Shown here one piece after another: positions 1 through 8,807 of a stretch of DNA of 64,000 nucleotides; positions within the stretch are counted from its first letter, which is position 1; each line of letters opens with the position of its first letter. The position numbers were made by a program, and so were the translations under genes. This DNA is from CAVSUZ01 sp963795415 (GTDB lineage Bacteria; Pseudomonadota; Alphaproteobacteria; Acetobacterales; Acetobacteraceae): positions 1,054,001-1,118,000 of the forward strand of contig CAWCHQ010000001.1 in the NCBI GenBank assembly GCA_963795415.1. The letters run 5' to 3'. The notes beneath the pieces were generated by a model. That model had not been told where the DNA came from. It worked only from the letters and a program-made list of their open reading frames with translations, and searched no databases.

Positions 1-2
1 CC

Positions 3-278
3 GAGCATCAGTTCGAAGCCCTGCCCGACGATGTCGGCACATACGGTGCCGAAAACTCGCGCGTCTTCGCTGAAGTATTCGGAACTCACGCCCGCCCTCC
101 GAGGGTCGAAACCATAGAGAAATTGCACCGCTATCTGGGTGGTCGAGAAGCGCAAACAGGATGGCGACGAGGCTCCGCTTTGCGAACAGAATTGGAGGAC
201 GCGCTCGGGAGGAGCGACCCCGACCTACGTCGCGCCGATCTGCGAGTTCGGCAGATTGAGGCGCTGGGTAAGAGATGA
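3..278 (+). CDS. C-terminal end of a PtuA/retron-type AAA ATPase (partial)
   Basis: This open frame runs in from the window edge and stops at TGA 276-278. Only about 91 residues are present, so the ATPase core lies outside. The tail contains GAENSRVFAEVFG followed by RPP, a pattern I associate with the C-terminus of ATPases that partner HNH nucleases in Septu (PtuA) and retron-Ec78-like systems. The stop overlaps the start of the next gene (ATGA at 275-278), which indicates translational coupling and supports a PtuA-PtuB pair. The family call rests on remembered patterns plus the partner gene. I see no Walker motifs because they are upstream. Confidence 0.6.
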   Translation, partial: EHQFEALPDDVGTYGAENSRVFAEVFGTHARPPRVETIEKLHRYLGGREAQTGWRRGSALRTELEDALGRSDPDLRRADLRVRQIEALGKR

Positions 279-891
279 AGACGATCACCCGTTCTGCAGA
301 GCCGGCCTGCCTCGCGGGGCAACCCCACGGCCAAGACTGGCGCACGTTCATGGCAACCCCGTCCCACGGCGATCCGCACCAGACCTGCGAGAAGAGCAGA
401 AAGGGCTCTGCTGCTATTGCGAATTGGAGGTCGAAGACGGGGACGGGCACATAGAACATATGGAGCCGCGCAGTCGCAATCCGGCTCGGACCTACGACTA
501 CTCGAACCTCGCGATTTCCTGCAACGGTGGACACACCGAGCACTGCGGCCACCACAAGGACAATCGATCGGGTCACTCCTGGGATGCTGGGCGCTTTCTG
601 CCACCTCACGACCCCGTAACCGTGGAGTTGCTTGAGTATTTCCTGGATGGAAGCGTTCAAGCGACCGCTAAGGACCCGCGAAGAGCGTCGTACCTGATCG
701 ATTATCTGGGCTTGGATTGCTCTCGGCTCACGGATCGTAGACGAGCGCATGCGCGGAATTTGATCGACACACTGGGCGATCACCCCGATCAGGATTTAAT
801 CGACTGGCTACGCCAGGAATATTTGCAGTCAGACGCGAATGACCGACTGAAGCAATTTTACTCTCTTTCCAAGCAGATACTCGAACCATGA
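275..891 (+). pseudogene. PtuB/TIGR02646-type HNH nuclease, frameshifted
   Basis: The natural start is ATG 275, giving MKTITRSAEPACL and then DWRTFMAT, a typical start for TIGR02646-type proteins. The frame is lost between about 355 and 385. The rest continues in another frame with LREEQKGLCCYCE, then HIEHMEPRSRN, NLAISCNGG and HCGHHKD, and ends at 891. These are the Cys pair and the HxxH/N/H elements of an HNH nuclease that coordinates zinc and cuts nucleic acid. One missing base would restore a protein of about 205 residues. In Septu and in Ec78-like retrons this nuclease is the effector used by the upstream ATPase. As read, the gene is broken. The downstream methylase start overlaps the stop (ATGA, 888-891). 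Confidence 0.75.
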
Positions 892-1606
892 CGCGCACCA
901 GACGAAAGCTCATCGAGGTCGCGCTGCCGCTGGATGCGATCAACACCGCCTCGGCGCGCGAGAAATCCATCCGTCATGGGCACCCGAGCACGTTGCACCT
1001 GTGGTGGGCAAGGTGACCGCTTGCTGCCGCGCGAGCAGTCATTTTTGCGCAGATGGTTGATGACGCTACCGAGTATGTGGACGTACTGCTACGCGATCCT
1101 CATACGCGACGCGCGGCCGAGCGCGAGCTGACGCGCCGCCGGAGCCTATATGACAAGCTGGTTGTCGATGCCGATCCCGGTCCCGCACCGAGAATTGAGG
1201 AGTGCGCGGCTGACCTCGAACGCCAGCGCCTGTTCCGCATCCTCGAAGACCTGGTGAAGTGGGAGAACACAACTAACGAAGCCGTGCTGCAGAAGGCGCG
1301 GGACGAGATCTGGCAGAGCTGGCGGCGCGCCTGCGCCGACAATGCCGACGACCCGCGCGCTGGCGAGCTATTCGACAGGCACAAGCTTCCTGCCTTTCAT
1401 GATCCTTTCGCCGGCGGCGGCGCGCTACCGCTGGAGGCGCAACGGCTTGGGCTGGAGTCCTATGCCAGCGACCTCAACCCCGTCGCGGTGCTCATCAACA
1501 AGGCGATGATCGAGATCCCGCCCAAGTTCGCAGGAAAGCCGCCGGTCAACCCGATGGCGAGGTCCGAATTGGCATGGGGCGGTCGATGGAACGCGACCGG
1601 CGCTCT
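888..1606 (+). pseudogene. DUF1156 DNA methylase, 5' part, interrupted
   Basis: Starts at ATG 888 (MTRTRRKLIEVALPLDAIN) and reads REKSIRHGHPSTLHLWWAR, the conserved opening of DUF1156 adenine-methylase-like proteins. An in-frame TGA at 1014-1016 follows directly. The family normally has Arg-Pro-Leu-Ala there, so CGA to TGA is the simplest explanation. The same frame then continues (AAARAVIFAQMVDDATEYVDVLL), with the SAM-binding motif FHDPFAGGGALPLEAQRLG near 1399-1455. It runs to about 1590, where homology stops shortly before the IS3 remnant. Such genes usually sit beside DUF499 ATPase genes in anti-phage or DNA-modification loci, as here. It cannot make a full product. Confidence 0.8.
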
Positions 1607-2073
1607 GAGGTGGACCCCATCCATTGGACAGGAAACGGGTGAGCTAGAGAGACTCCCGCCGGTTACGAATCCCGCTACCCGTGCGACGGGGAAGCGAAGC
1701 TGCATAGCACGTTCTGATCGTCGATTGACCCCTTTTGTTGCTGTTGTGGTGCCTGTGGGGATGTGGTCAACGCGCTGGCGTTGTCCACATATCCACAGGT
1801 CGGCGCGGCCTCGAACATTTCGCGCGGCGTTCGATAACCGAGCGCTTGGTGCAAACGCACTTCGTTGTAAAAGGCCAGCCACCTGCCGATACCGCCACGT
1901 GCCGCACCAACCGAGGCGTACGCCTTGATGAACACCTCCTCATATTTCAGGCTGCGCCACAGGCGCTCGATGAAGATGTTGTCCAAAAATCGCCCTTTGC
2001 CGTCCATGCTGATCCGCACCCCGCGGGCCGCCAGTTCGTCAATGAAATCCCCGCTGGTGAACTGCACACCCTG
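1607..2073 (-). mobile_element. Truncated IS3-family element, copy 1 (right-hand third)
   Basis: Starts with the terminal sequence GAGGTGGACCCC at 1607-1618 and reads on the minus strand through the last third of an integrase-core transposase, from GVQFTSGDFIDELAARG to the C-terminus QKGSIDDQNVLCSFASPSHG (stop 1675). It is nearly identical to the end of the fuller copy at 44517-45912. Small differences (NEVRLH against NDVRLH) show it is a separate copy. At 2073 the match ends abruptly and methylase-locus sequence resumes, so the left two thirds of the element are missing. This copy keeps the reading frame across LWRSLKYEEVFIKAY that is broken in the other copy. Confidence 0.9.
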
Positions 2074-2530
2074 GAAGTCTGGGAACGGCTTTGGACAAGG
2101 GATCCATGGTGCTTGATGCGTTTCCTTCAAGCGGCGTCGCATCGGCCATTCAGTTGGATGCGGCATCACAGGCAATTTCAGAACACAAGGTGGTTTCAAC
2201 CGACCCGCCCTACTACGACAATATCGGTTACGCTGACCTATCGGACTTCTTCTACGTCTGGCTGCGCCGCTCACTCCGGCCAGTGTTTCCCGAACTCTTC
2301 GCTACGCTCGCGGTCCCGAAGGCCGAGGAACTGGTTGCGACCTCTTACCGGCATGGCGGCAAGGAGAAGGCGGAGGGCTTCTTCCTCGACGGCATGACCC
2401 GGGCGATGCACCGGCTCGCGGAACAGGCTCATCCCGCCTTTCCTGTCACCATCTATTACGCTTTCAAGCAGTCTGAGAATGAGGGTGACAAGGGGACGGC
2501 GAGTACCGGTTGGGAAACCTTTCTCGACGA
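2074..2530 (+). pseudogene. DUF1156 DNA methylase, 3' part
   Basis: Resumes after the IS remnant with SSGVASAIQLDAASQ and then STDPPYYDNIGYADLSDFFY, whose DPPY is motif IV of amino-methyltransferases. It continues with VWLRRSLRPVFPELFA, TIYYAFKQSENEG and TASTGWETFLD. The stretch normally found between the SAM motif and DPPY is largely missing, so insertion of the IS was accompanied by a deletion. After about 2530 the methylase stops and DUF499 sequence begins directly, which marks a second deletion that removed the end of this gene and the start of the next. Confidence 0.8.
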
Positions 2531-3530
2531 CGGCGCGGGCCTTCGCCGATCTCTATCAGGCGCAGGCAGCCGCGTTTCCGCCGGAGTGCCGTGCCGGGGA
2601 CTATGAGCGGCGCATCCAGGCCGCCTATCCCATCCACCCCGAGATATTCGACCGGCTCTACACAGACTGGTCGACGTTGGTGAATTCCAGCGCACGCGCG
2701 GTGTGCTGCGCCTAATGGCAGCGGTGATCCACAGCCTCTGGGAGAAGGGCGACCGCAGCCCGGTGATCCTCCCTTCGACGATCCCGATCGACGATCCGCG
2801 CGTGCAGTTCGAACTGACGCGATACCTCTCGGACAACTGGGTGCCGATCATCGAGAAGGATGTGGACGGCCCTAATTCGCTCCCGCTCCGGATCGATGGC
2901 GAGGTGCCCAATCTCGGCAAGCTGTCGGCAACGCGGCACGTCGCGCGCACGATCTATCTGGGTTGGGCGCCGACCGCGGCGGCCGCTCATCGTGGCCTCG
3001 AGGACCGCCGCGTGAAGCTCGGTTGCGTCATGCCGGGCGAGACGCCGGCCGTCTTCGGTGATGTGCTGCGCCGGCTCGCCTCGGCCGCCACCTATCTCTA
3101 CCAGGACGGACCGCGCGCCTGGTACGCGACCCAGCCGACGGTGACGAAGTTAGCCGAGGACCGCGCCGAGCAGCTCAAGCGCGATCCCGACAAGGTGGCC
3201 GCGGAGCTGGAGGCGCGGTTGCGCGCCGACATCAACCGCAACGCCGATTTTTCGCGCATTCACCCGATGCCGCGTTCGGGCGCGGACGTGCCCGACGACT
3301 ACGACGCGCGGCTTGTCGTTCTCCCAGCTGAGCATGCTTACACCAAGGAGAGCGGCAGCGCCGCCGAGTCGGCGAAGGCAATCCTCGAATCGCGCGGGAA
3401 CGCCCCGCGGCTCTACCGGAACACGCTCGTCTTCCTCGCCTCCGATAAGGTGCGGCTGCAAGACCTCGACGAGGCCCTGCGCAAATATCTGGCTTGGTCG
3501 TCTATCGTCGCCGAGGAGAAAGAGCTTAAC
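2526..3530 (+). pseudogene. DUF499 ATPase fragment, truncated at both ends and frameshifted
   Basis: The sequence FADLYQAQAAAFPPE, then IQAAYPIHPEIFDRLY and DWSTL, is the middle of a DUF499 protein, a large ATPase coupled to DUF1156 methylases. At about 2677 the frame shifts. Allowing one missing base, the reading passes through EFQRTRGVLRLMAAVIHSLW and continues in frame to AWYATQPTVTKLAEDRAEQL, DFSRIHPMPRSGADVPDDYD and LVFLASDKVRLQDLDEALR. It ends near EEKELNL at about 3530. The N-terminal P-loop part was lost in the fusion to the methylase, and the C-terminal part is replaced by unrelated sequence. The system is dead as read. Confidence 0.8.
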
Positions 3531-3880
3531 CTCGCAAATCGGCTCCCCTCGCATCGAATCGGATTGGCCGGCTCAGGGAATCCCCCGGAGAGTAGGTCGG
3601 CGCTTGGTATAATATACCCAACTTCCTTCGGAACTTGGACTGTTCCGGATATCGGCGGATTTCGCCGCATGTCGCAGCATCACCGGCTCCATCGCGACGG
3701 CGGAAACCTGCGCCCAGAGTTGGAACCACGGGCCGCTGCCCCCGCCCAATTGACCAGGTGATCAGCGAATCCGATGGAATCGAAACCAAGCCCTCGACTT
3801 GCCGGCAGCACCACAGAAATTCGTTCCAGGACACGTTCGGCAGAACACGCACGGTGAATCGCAAATCTGACCCGATCCCC
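3531..3880. other. Unassigned 350-base stretch with an open minus-strand frame
   Basis: No gene is recognised. The minus strand is open across the whole stretch and reads plausible protein (SDLRFTVRVLPNVSWNEFLW, later QSKFRRKLGILYQAPTYSPG), but its upstream end runs under the cupin gene in another frame and no start is convincing. It may be a truncated gene that replaced the end of the DUF499 gene. A local AT-rich patch (GGTATAATATACC, 3604-3616) contains a short inverted repeat. Confidence 0.3.
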
Positions 3881-4339
3881 TCAAAGCGGATTGGGGCCCA
3901 CGACTTCCCACTGGTGGCGCGCAAAGAGTTTGGTGCGCTCGTCGTCGTCGGCCGGCCGGCGCTCAGAAAGCGCCTCGACCAGACGGCCCGCATTGGCCGG
4001 GGTGTAGAGAAACAGCACGCGGCCGGTCTCATTGCCCGAATTCTTCCACGCATGTGGAACGTCGCGTGGCATGAATGCGCAGGTGCCGGGTCCACCGACA
4101 GTGACTTCATCGCCGATCTTGAAGGTGAATTCGCCAGCGAGCACCCAGGCAACCTCGTCGCTGTCACGATGCAGATGATGAAGGCTTGTGGCGCCGGCGG
4201 GCAGGGTCTCCTCGAACATCATGATACTTTCACCGGTTTCATGGCCAAGCAGTTTTAGTGTGAAGGAGCGGCCGGGAGTCGGCGAGTCGAAACGCTTTCC
4301 GCCGCCCGCGGGAACGACAAAGCCCTTTGACGCGCTCAT
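3881..4339 (-). CDS. Single-domain cupin protein
   Basis: A protein of 152 residues beginning MSASKGFVVPAGGG. The start at 4339 is chosen because GAGGA lies about eight bases upstream and homology-like sequence begins there, although the frame is open further. The cupin fold is visible in LPAGATSLHHLHRDSDEVAWVL (metal-binding His pair and Glu) and in the second motif CAFMPRDVPHAWKNSG. Cupins of this size bind a metal and act as dioxygenases, isomerases or small-molecule sensors, so the substrate cannot be told from sequence. It is cytoplasmic, with no signal peptide. The gene reads away from the methyltransferase to its right on the same strand, 160 bases downstream of it. Confidence 0.8.
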   Translation of the reverse strand: MSASKGFVVPAGGGKRFDSPTPGRSFTLKLLGHETGESIMMFEETLPAGATSLHHLHRDSDEVAWVLAGEFTFKIGDEVTVGGPGTCAFMPRDVPHAWKNSGNETGRVLFLYTPANAGRLVEALSERRPADDDERTKLFARHQWEVVGPNPL

Positions 4340-4503
4340 GTCTGTGTTCCTCGGCGTGGCAGGAGGACGATAAACCTCGGCGGTTTGATCCACCAGCGCG
4401 GGATCGGGTCGAGCGAGCACCGCACTTCTGATCACCGTACTTCTGATCACCGTCCGGCGCCGGCCACCGGCCGGGACCATCAGTTCCATCCGGAACCGCT
4501 TGG

Positions 4504-5298
4504 TCACTCCGCCCCGTGACTGCCCCGCCGGCCGATCGCATGCCAGCGGATCAGCCGCAGCCGACCCGAACGCAGCAGCCGTCCCCGGTGCAGCCAGAAC
4601 TCCCCTTCCCGTAGCAGCCTCGCCGCCGCGGCAGGCTCGGGGCGCTTCTCCTCCAGCGTCCGCACGATCTCCCGCCACCCCCGCACCACGCAATTCGTAT
4701 GCTGCTGAGAGACATCCTCGGCCACACGGATTTCAAACCCAAGCCGCCCGAGCGCGCGGCTGATCGCAGCCTCCGTCGGCGGCGGTGCAATACGGCCTTC
4801 CAGCTGCATCCACAGGGCGAGTTCCGCCGTCGCACCAGCCGTCCTTTCCGCGCATATGATCTCCAGCAACGCCAATTGGCCATTCGGCCGCAGACCCAGC
4901 GAAATGCCCGCCAGCACCGTCTCCGCCGAGGCCGCCCGCATCGGCTCCAGCCCCAGCGCATGGTGATAATACCGGCGCGGAAAATCCGGCTGTTCCGGAT
5001 CCCATAGCGAGACCTGCGCCCGCTCCCCCAGCCCGGACCCCGCGCACAGCGCAGTCCCGGCCACCACCAGGTCGGGGTCGGCATCGAATCCGCTGACGCA
5101 CACGCCAAGCCGTCCCGCTATCGAACACACCGCTCCACCTGGCCCGCAGCCCAGCACCAGCAGTCTGGACGCAGCCGACAATCCCAGCGGCCGAGCGAGC
5201 CGCAGCGTCTCCTCCTCGCCCCCGGGAAGCACGTAGCCCTCGCCCCACAGCCGGCCTGCCAGCTCGATCCGCTCAGCCGGCCAGACCGCATCCCTCAT
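4504..5298 (-). CDS. Class I SAM-dependent methyltransferase
   Basis: About 264 residues from MRDAVWPAERIELAG. The first 50 residues lead to the SAM-binding motif LLVLGCGPGGAV, followed by the acidic residue of motif II in VSGFDADPD and by LGLRPNGQLALLEI in the region of motifs IV to V. The rest is helical and Arg-rich (SRALGRLGFEIRVAED). This layout is that of small-molecule or lipid methyltransferases of the UbiE/COQ5 type. The substrate is unknown. The start at 5298 was preferred over 5343 because the extra 15 residues look unlike a folded N-terminus. Neighbours give no pathway clue. Confidence 0.75.
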   Translation of the reverse strand: MRDAVWPAERIELAGRLWGEGYVLPGGEEETLRLARPLGLSAASRLLVLGCGPGGAVCSIAGRLGVCVSGFDADPDLVVAGTALCAGSGLGERAQVSLWDPEQPDFPRRYYHHALGLEPMRAASAETVLAGISLGLRPNGQLALLEIICAERTAGATAELALWMQLEGRIAPPPTEAAISRALGRLGFEIRVAEDVSQQHTNCVVRGWREIVRTLEEKRPEPAAAARLLREGEFWLHRGRLLRSGRLRLIRWHAIGRRGSHGAE

Positions 5299-5830
5299 AC
5301 ACCCCGTCTCCTCCGTCTGCTCCGTGGCAGCTTCGGGCAGCACGGCCGCAGGGTACGGACGGACGAGCCAGCCAGTTCTTCACTCCGGCGAGCAGCATGC
5401 TGCTGCTCTACCGCTTAATCGTTTATGTTCGGTTTCTGCGCCCACCCTGAGTGAAAATCCAACCGCCTGCTCCGGTGCTCGAACACCGGGCTGTTTTTTG
5501 GCACAGACTGGCCGGCAAAGTAATCGCCTTTCCTGCAAACTTCGTGGCATCGCGGGCGGCACCGCGCCGCCACCCCCATCCGACAAAAACCTCATCCAAC
5601 AGACATCCAACAAGACCCCCATCCAACAAAAACCCCCAGGTAACAAAACGCCATGTACCAAAACGCCCAGGTAACAAAACGCCAGGAAACAACACAATTT
5701 CCGGCCGTGCATTCGGATGGCCGCGAAAGCCGCGAGTTCCTCACGATACACCGGCTGTTGTGCCTCTCATGGAGCAAACCGAAAGTTTTGCGGGATAGTG
5801 TCCTGAAGGTTCAGCAAATTCGGCCGGGAG
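5299..5830. other. Non-coding stretch with a weak terminator-like hairpin
   Basis: No gene is supported here. At 5472-5489 CCGGTG and CACCGG pair around a six-base loop and are followed by six T at 5493-5498, a possible weak plus-strand terminator without an obvious gene in front of it. The tandem repeat at 5577-5695 is listed separately. Confidence 0.35.
5577..5695. repeat. Degenerate tandem repeat with 15-16 base period
   Basis: Units of the type CCAACAAAAACCCCCA and GTAACAAAACGCCA follow one another about seven times, with unit starts near 5581, 5596, 5607, 5623, 5640, 5655, 5671 and 5686. One unit reads GTACCAAAACGCCC, which resembles the GTAC-centred units of the repeat at 10197-10330. 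The stretch is not coding in a convincing way on either strand. Confidence 0.75.
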
Positions 5831-5891
5831 AGCGGCCATGGTTATCCGGGTGATGTCTGAAATCACCAACCCCGTGGGACGGGAGCACACC

Positions 5892-6036
5892 ATGACCAAG
5901 AGGGAAGCCAGGGCTGGCGTTGTTGATTTGAAGGCTCTCATGGAGCGGGAGGAGGACTGTCTTCGCGCAATGGTTCAGTCGGTTGTCGAGGCCGTGCTGG
6001 AAGCGGAGATGAGCGAGGTGATCGGAGCGGAGAAGG
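5892..6036 (+). mobile_element. IS256-family transposase, N-terminal fragment
   Basis: Begins ATGACCAAGAGG and reads MTKREARAGVVDLKALMERE and then MVQSVVEAVLEAEMSEVIGA, the characteristic N-terminus of Mutator/IS256 transposases. Homology ends at the run of G near 6036, just where the family would continue into its Arg/Tyr-rich segment. What follows is a different recombinase, so this is a junction of two broken mobile elements. No terminal repeat could be identified upstream. Confidence 0.75.
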
Positions 6037-6330
6037 GGGGAAAGGCGTGCCCCATCTCAAGGTGTCCGGCAAAGGCGCCAAGACGCGCTATCTGCCACTC
6101 CATCCCGGCACCAACGCGCTCATTCACGAATATCTCGAAGCGGCCGGGCACGGCATCGATGAAAACGGTGCGCTGTTCCGCCCGATACGGAACAACACGA
6201 CTGGACGCCTGGATAAAGCGATCACCCCGGACGGCATCTACAAGCTGGTGCGCGCTTACTCGGCCGCGCCCGGGTTCGAGATCGGCGCGCACGCGCTCAG
6301 GGCGACCGCCGCTACCAACGCGCTCATGCC
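6037..6330 (+). mobile_element. Tyrosine recombinase (phage integrase) C-terminal fragment
   Basis: Reads HLKVSGKGAKTRYLPLHPG, then FRPIRNNTTGRLDKAITPDG and GAHALRATAATNAL. KGAKTRYLPLHP is the beta-hairpin lysine region and HALR is the catalytic His-x-x-Arg box of tyrosine recombinases. The second His and the nucleophilic Tyr are absent because the fragment ends about 30 residues early. The N-terminal half is replaced by the IS256 remnant, so it cannot be active. Confidence 0.8.
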
Positions 6331-6385
6331 CCTGTCTATTTCTTTCGGCCTCTATTTTTCTGCCCTGCTACCGATCGGTGATTCT

Positions 6386-6658
6386 TCATTCGAAGTTCGC
6401 CGATAAGTCGACAGTCTTTGCCGCTTCGACTTCGACCGTGCGTTCAGAATTGGTGTCCGGATCGCTGGCACGAGCGACGTGCCACAAGATATTGCCACTC
6501 GAACCGCCAGCATTTTCTTGAACTGAGATCGCCAAAAGCTGACTTTCAGGCAGGCGCTGCTGGTTGACGATAACGGGTTGTCCGGTGAGGTTAAGGTCTC
6601 GGACAGTTACGATCAGGTCGTCAAGGTCGGCATTGTGCAATTGCACGACGATGGCCAT
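6386..6658 (-). CDS. Small protein of unknown function (90 aa)
   Basis: Starts MAIVVQLHNADLDDLIVTVR with a good ribosome-binding site (GGAGAG directly upstream of ATG at 6658). The product is acidic, has no signal peptide or membrane segment and ends TVDLSANFE. I recognise no family. It lies 55 bases downstream of the 96-residue gene at 6714-7004 on the same strand and is probably co-transcribed with it. Both sit inside a patch of mobile-element debris, which suggests they arrived as cargo. Confidence 0.55.
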   Translation of the reverse strand: MAIVVQLHNADLDDLIVTVRDLNLTGQPVIVNQQRLPESQLLAISVQENAGGSSGNILWHVARASDPDTNSERTVEVEAAKTVDLSANFE

Positions 6659-6713
6659 GAGAACTCTCCATTCGGTGCATCGTGAACTCGGATCGACGCG
6701 ACTTAAGCTCTCC

Positions 6714-7004
6714 CTATGGACAGGGCCCGGCAGTCGCGCTGAAGAGGTTGGGTGGAAAACCCTGCTGCGCAGCCTGGGTGTTAGCGACAGCCAAAGCCTG
6801 GTCGATCGTAAGTCTCGCCAGCGCTGGCGACGGAGCATCGACCACGACCGTCTGGCGCGGTATCCCCTGAGCAATAATGCAAAATGGAAACGGGATGAGA
6901 GTTACGCCCGAAGAAAGAGGATTTCCCTCCTCGTCCGACGTTGCAATTAGTGTGGTTGGAACCGTGATACCTGCGGGCAACCCATCGGAATCGGTGTCGC
7001 TCAT
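6714..7004 (-). CDS. Small protein of unknown function (96 aa)
   Basis: Starts MSDTDSDGLPAGITVPTTL with GAGGA eight bases upstream, which supports this start. It continues with SGVTLIPFPFCIIAQGIPRQ and LARLTIDQALAVANTQAAQQ. It resembles no family I know. Its start codon lies back-to-back with, and overlaps by two bases, the apparent start of the plus-strand gene at 7003, so the true start of that gene may be further in. It probably forms an operon with the 90-residue gene downstream. Confidence 0.5.
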   Translation of the reverse strand: MSDTDSDGLPAGITVPTTLIATSDEEGNPLSSGVTLIPFPFCIIAQGIPRQTVVVDAPSPALARLTIDQALAVANTQAAQQGFPPNLFSATAGPCP

Positions 7005-8066
7005 GACTTGGTCCTCGAATGAGCCGGGACAGCGGCCGATCGATCAATCCGTTCTCGACGGCATAGGTGGGGCGCTCCCTGAACAGCCGACCTCCGGTAT
7101 GGTTTTCAATGCGGCTGTCGCCATCGCCAAAGGGGAACGCCTCGATCTCGTCGCCATCGACGCGCTTCCGTTCGACGGTTCGGTGAAGGACGTCCTCAAG
7201 GTTGCTGACGAGGTGGTGTTCAATATTGCGAGCGGACAGGCGATTTCCGATGTCGTGTTCAGCGAATTGCGCGGCAGACTGCCGCCCGAGGCGCAGCTGG
7301 GATGGACTACGCCCGCCGCGTCGTCAACGGCGAGAACATTCCCCAGATGGTGCTTGACGATGCCGAGCAGGTGGTCGTGAACGCGGTGAGGCAAAATGCG
7401 CAGGAAATTCTGGACATAGCCAAGAGCCAGGGCGTCGATGCCGTGAACGCTGCGCGCTCAAAGGTAAATGCCTTGTTCAATCAGTACACGGTCGAGTGCG
7501 GGTACCAAATGGCGCTCGACAGACTATCGACTGAAGCCAGAGGCTGGATCCAGTTGGGCTTCGCCGGAGGCAATGCTCTGACCGCTCAAGCGCCGCCCTT
7601 CGTGGGAACCTTCGGGTCCGTGCCCGAATCCAACGCCGCCCAGAACGACAGCTACAGGACCAAGGGCGAGAAGCTCATTGCTACGGGCATAAGGTACAGG
7701 AACGTATTGGTTTCCGAGATCCTCAAGGGAACCGCCTTCAGCATCGTCATCGATTGGTACGATGCTCTCAACAACGCATGGACGAAACGTCCGATGATCT
7801 ACAGCATCACGGATGCTTGGCGGCGCGGCTTCACCATCGCAATCGGGTTGTGCGAGGGAATGTCTGAGCACGGCCCGGGTCAGCTCGCGGTGTACCAGAC
7901 GCTCGCGGAGGTTGGCGGGCGAGCAGGCTTCGATGCCGGTCAGGCCGTCCAATACAACCGCACGCTTTATGGAGACCTCGGGTTGGTGCCAAGTGAAAAC
8001 GCCAACGCCAATGTCACCAGTCTCAGGTTGGCACCTGGTACCGGTGGGACGGTGGGGGCTGCCTGA
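7003..8066 (+). pseudogene. Unknown protein of about 355 aa, split by a one-base shift
   Basis: A first frame reads MTWSSNEPGQRPIDQSVLDG through ELRGRLPPEAQLG. The second frame takes over at about 7298 with MDYARRVVNGENIPQM and runs to GGTVGAA at 8066. One missing base near GGGATGG restores a continuous product. Notable parts are DEVVFNIASGQAISDVVF, WIQLGFAGGNALTAQAPPF, VSEILKGTAFSIVIDWYDAL and WRRGFTIAIGLCEGMSEHG. I find no signal peptide, clear membrane helix or known motif. The neighbours are two small unknown genes on the opposite strand. The start is uncertain because no strong ribosome-binding site precedes 7003. Confidence 0.5.
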
Positions 8067-8267
8067 GGGGAGATCGCCCGGCGAGGGCACAAGACGTCGG
8101 TCTGGAGGGGCAATCTGAGGTCTGGCTACTCCCTGGGCCTGTACCGGCCGGCGGGAGGTCAGAGATGCCCCATCGTAGGGTTCCCGTCCCCAATTTGCCA
8201 AAAAATGATGGTGTGGAGGGCGTCCGCTCCCAGCACCGCAATAATGCCACGGTGGTCGCCGCACCTC

Positions 8268-8471
8268 ACCTCCGCGCTCCGCGAGCGAGAGTCCGGTAAC
8301 ACAGCCGGCCGAGAAATCGAGAACAGCTCTGCCAAGTCGCCGATCGAATATTTCCCCGTGCCGTGCATGCGACGCAGTTCCTTCTGCTGTTTGTCCGACA
8401 GCTTCGGCTGCTTGCCGCGCAGGTTCCCCTTTGCGATTGTTGGCCGGCGTCTCCACGCTCGGACTCTGTCC
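8268..8471 (-). mobile_element. Serine recombinase (resolvase/invertase) C-terminal fragment
   Basis: The minus strand reads GNLRGKQPKLSDKQQKELRR and GKYSIGDLAELFSISRPAV, the linker and helix-turn-helix of small serine resolvases and DNA invertases. Just after SRPAV an extra T breaks the frame. Removing it gives YRTLARGAR, the expected end of the domain. Upstream the frame is also disturbed, and the catalytic domain is absent. This is a decayed fragment. Confidence 0.7.
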
Positions 8472-8807
8472 AACCAACGGACCGAGCCGCGGATCCGATG
8501 CCACGTGCTCAATCGGATGACAAGGCTCGGTACGCCGGTCCACGTCCGGATCGTGTAATACCGGAACAAGAAAGGGGGTAGCTCCGGCACCCTATTCATG
8601 CACCAAAGAGTAGCCGGGCTGCTCACGAGGCAAACGAGATAGCCAGCTTTTGCACCAACACCATGCTGCTGGACAAACCATACCTTGTGTGAAATAGTAG
8701 GGAGCTTAGGGCTAAGCCAATTGATTCGAATTTCCGAGGCGTCCGATCGGTGGTCGCGGAGACTTGGCCCGCAGAGTTGCGCCCGAAAACTCCGAGAGGA
8801 AACAAAA

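Noticed and set aside
1..888. Complete retron (reverse transcriptase, ncRNA, PtuAB)
   Set aside because: The window starts inside the ATPase. No reverse transcriptase is visible, so Septu and retron cannot be told apart.
139..891. Start of the HNH gene at 139
   Set aside because: The first 45 codons of that frame are antisense-like shadow of the ATPase tail. The family start is ATG 275 in another frame.
5577..5695. CRISPR array
   Set aside because: Period of 15-16 bases and degenerate units are incompatible with CRISPR repeats and spacers.
7524..8543. Long minus-strand open frame of 339 codons
   Set aside because: It is antisense to the 355-residue gene and has low-complexity, Arg/Pro-rich composition. 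Only the embedded resolvase pieces in neighbouring frames are real.
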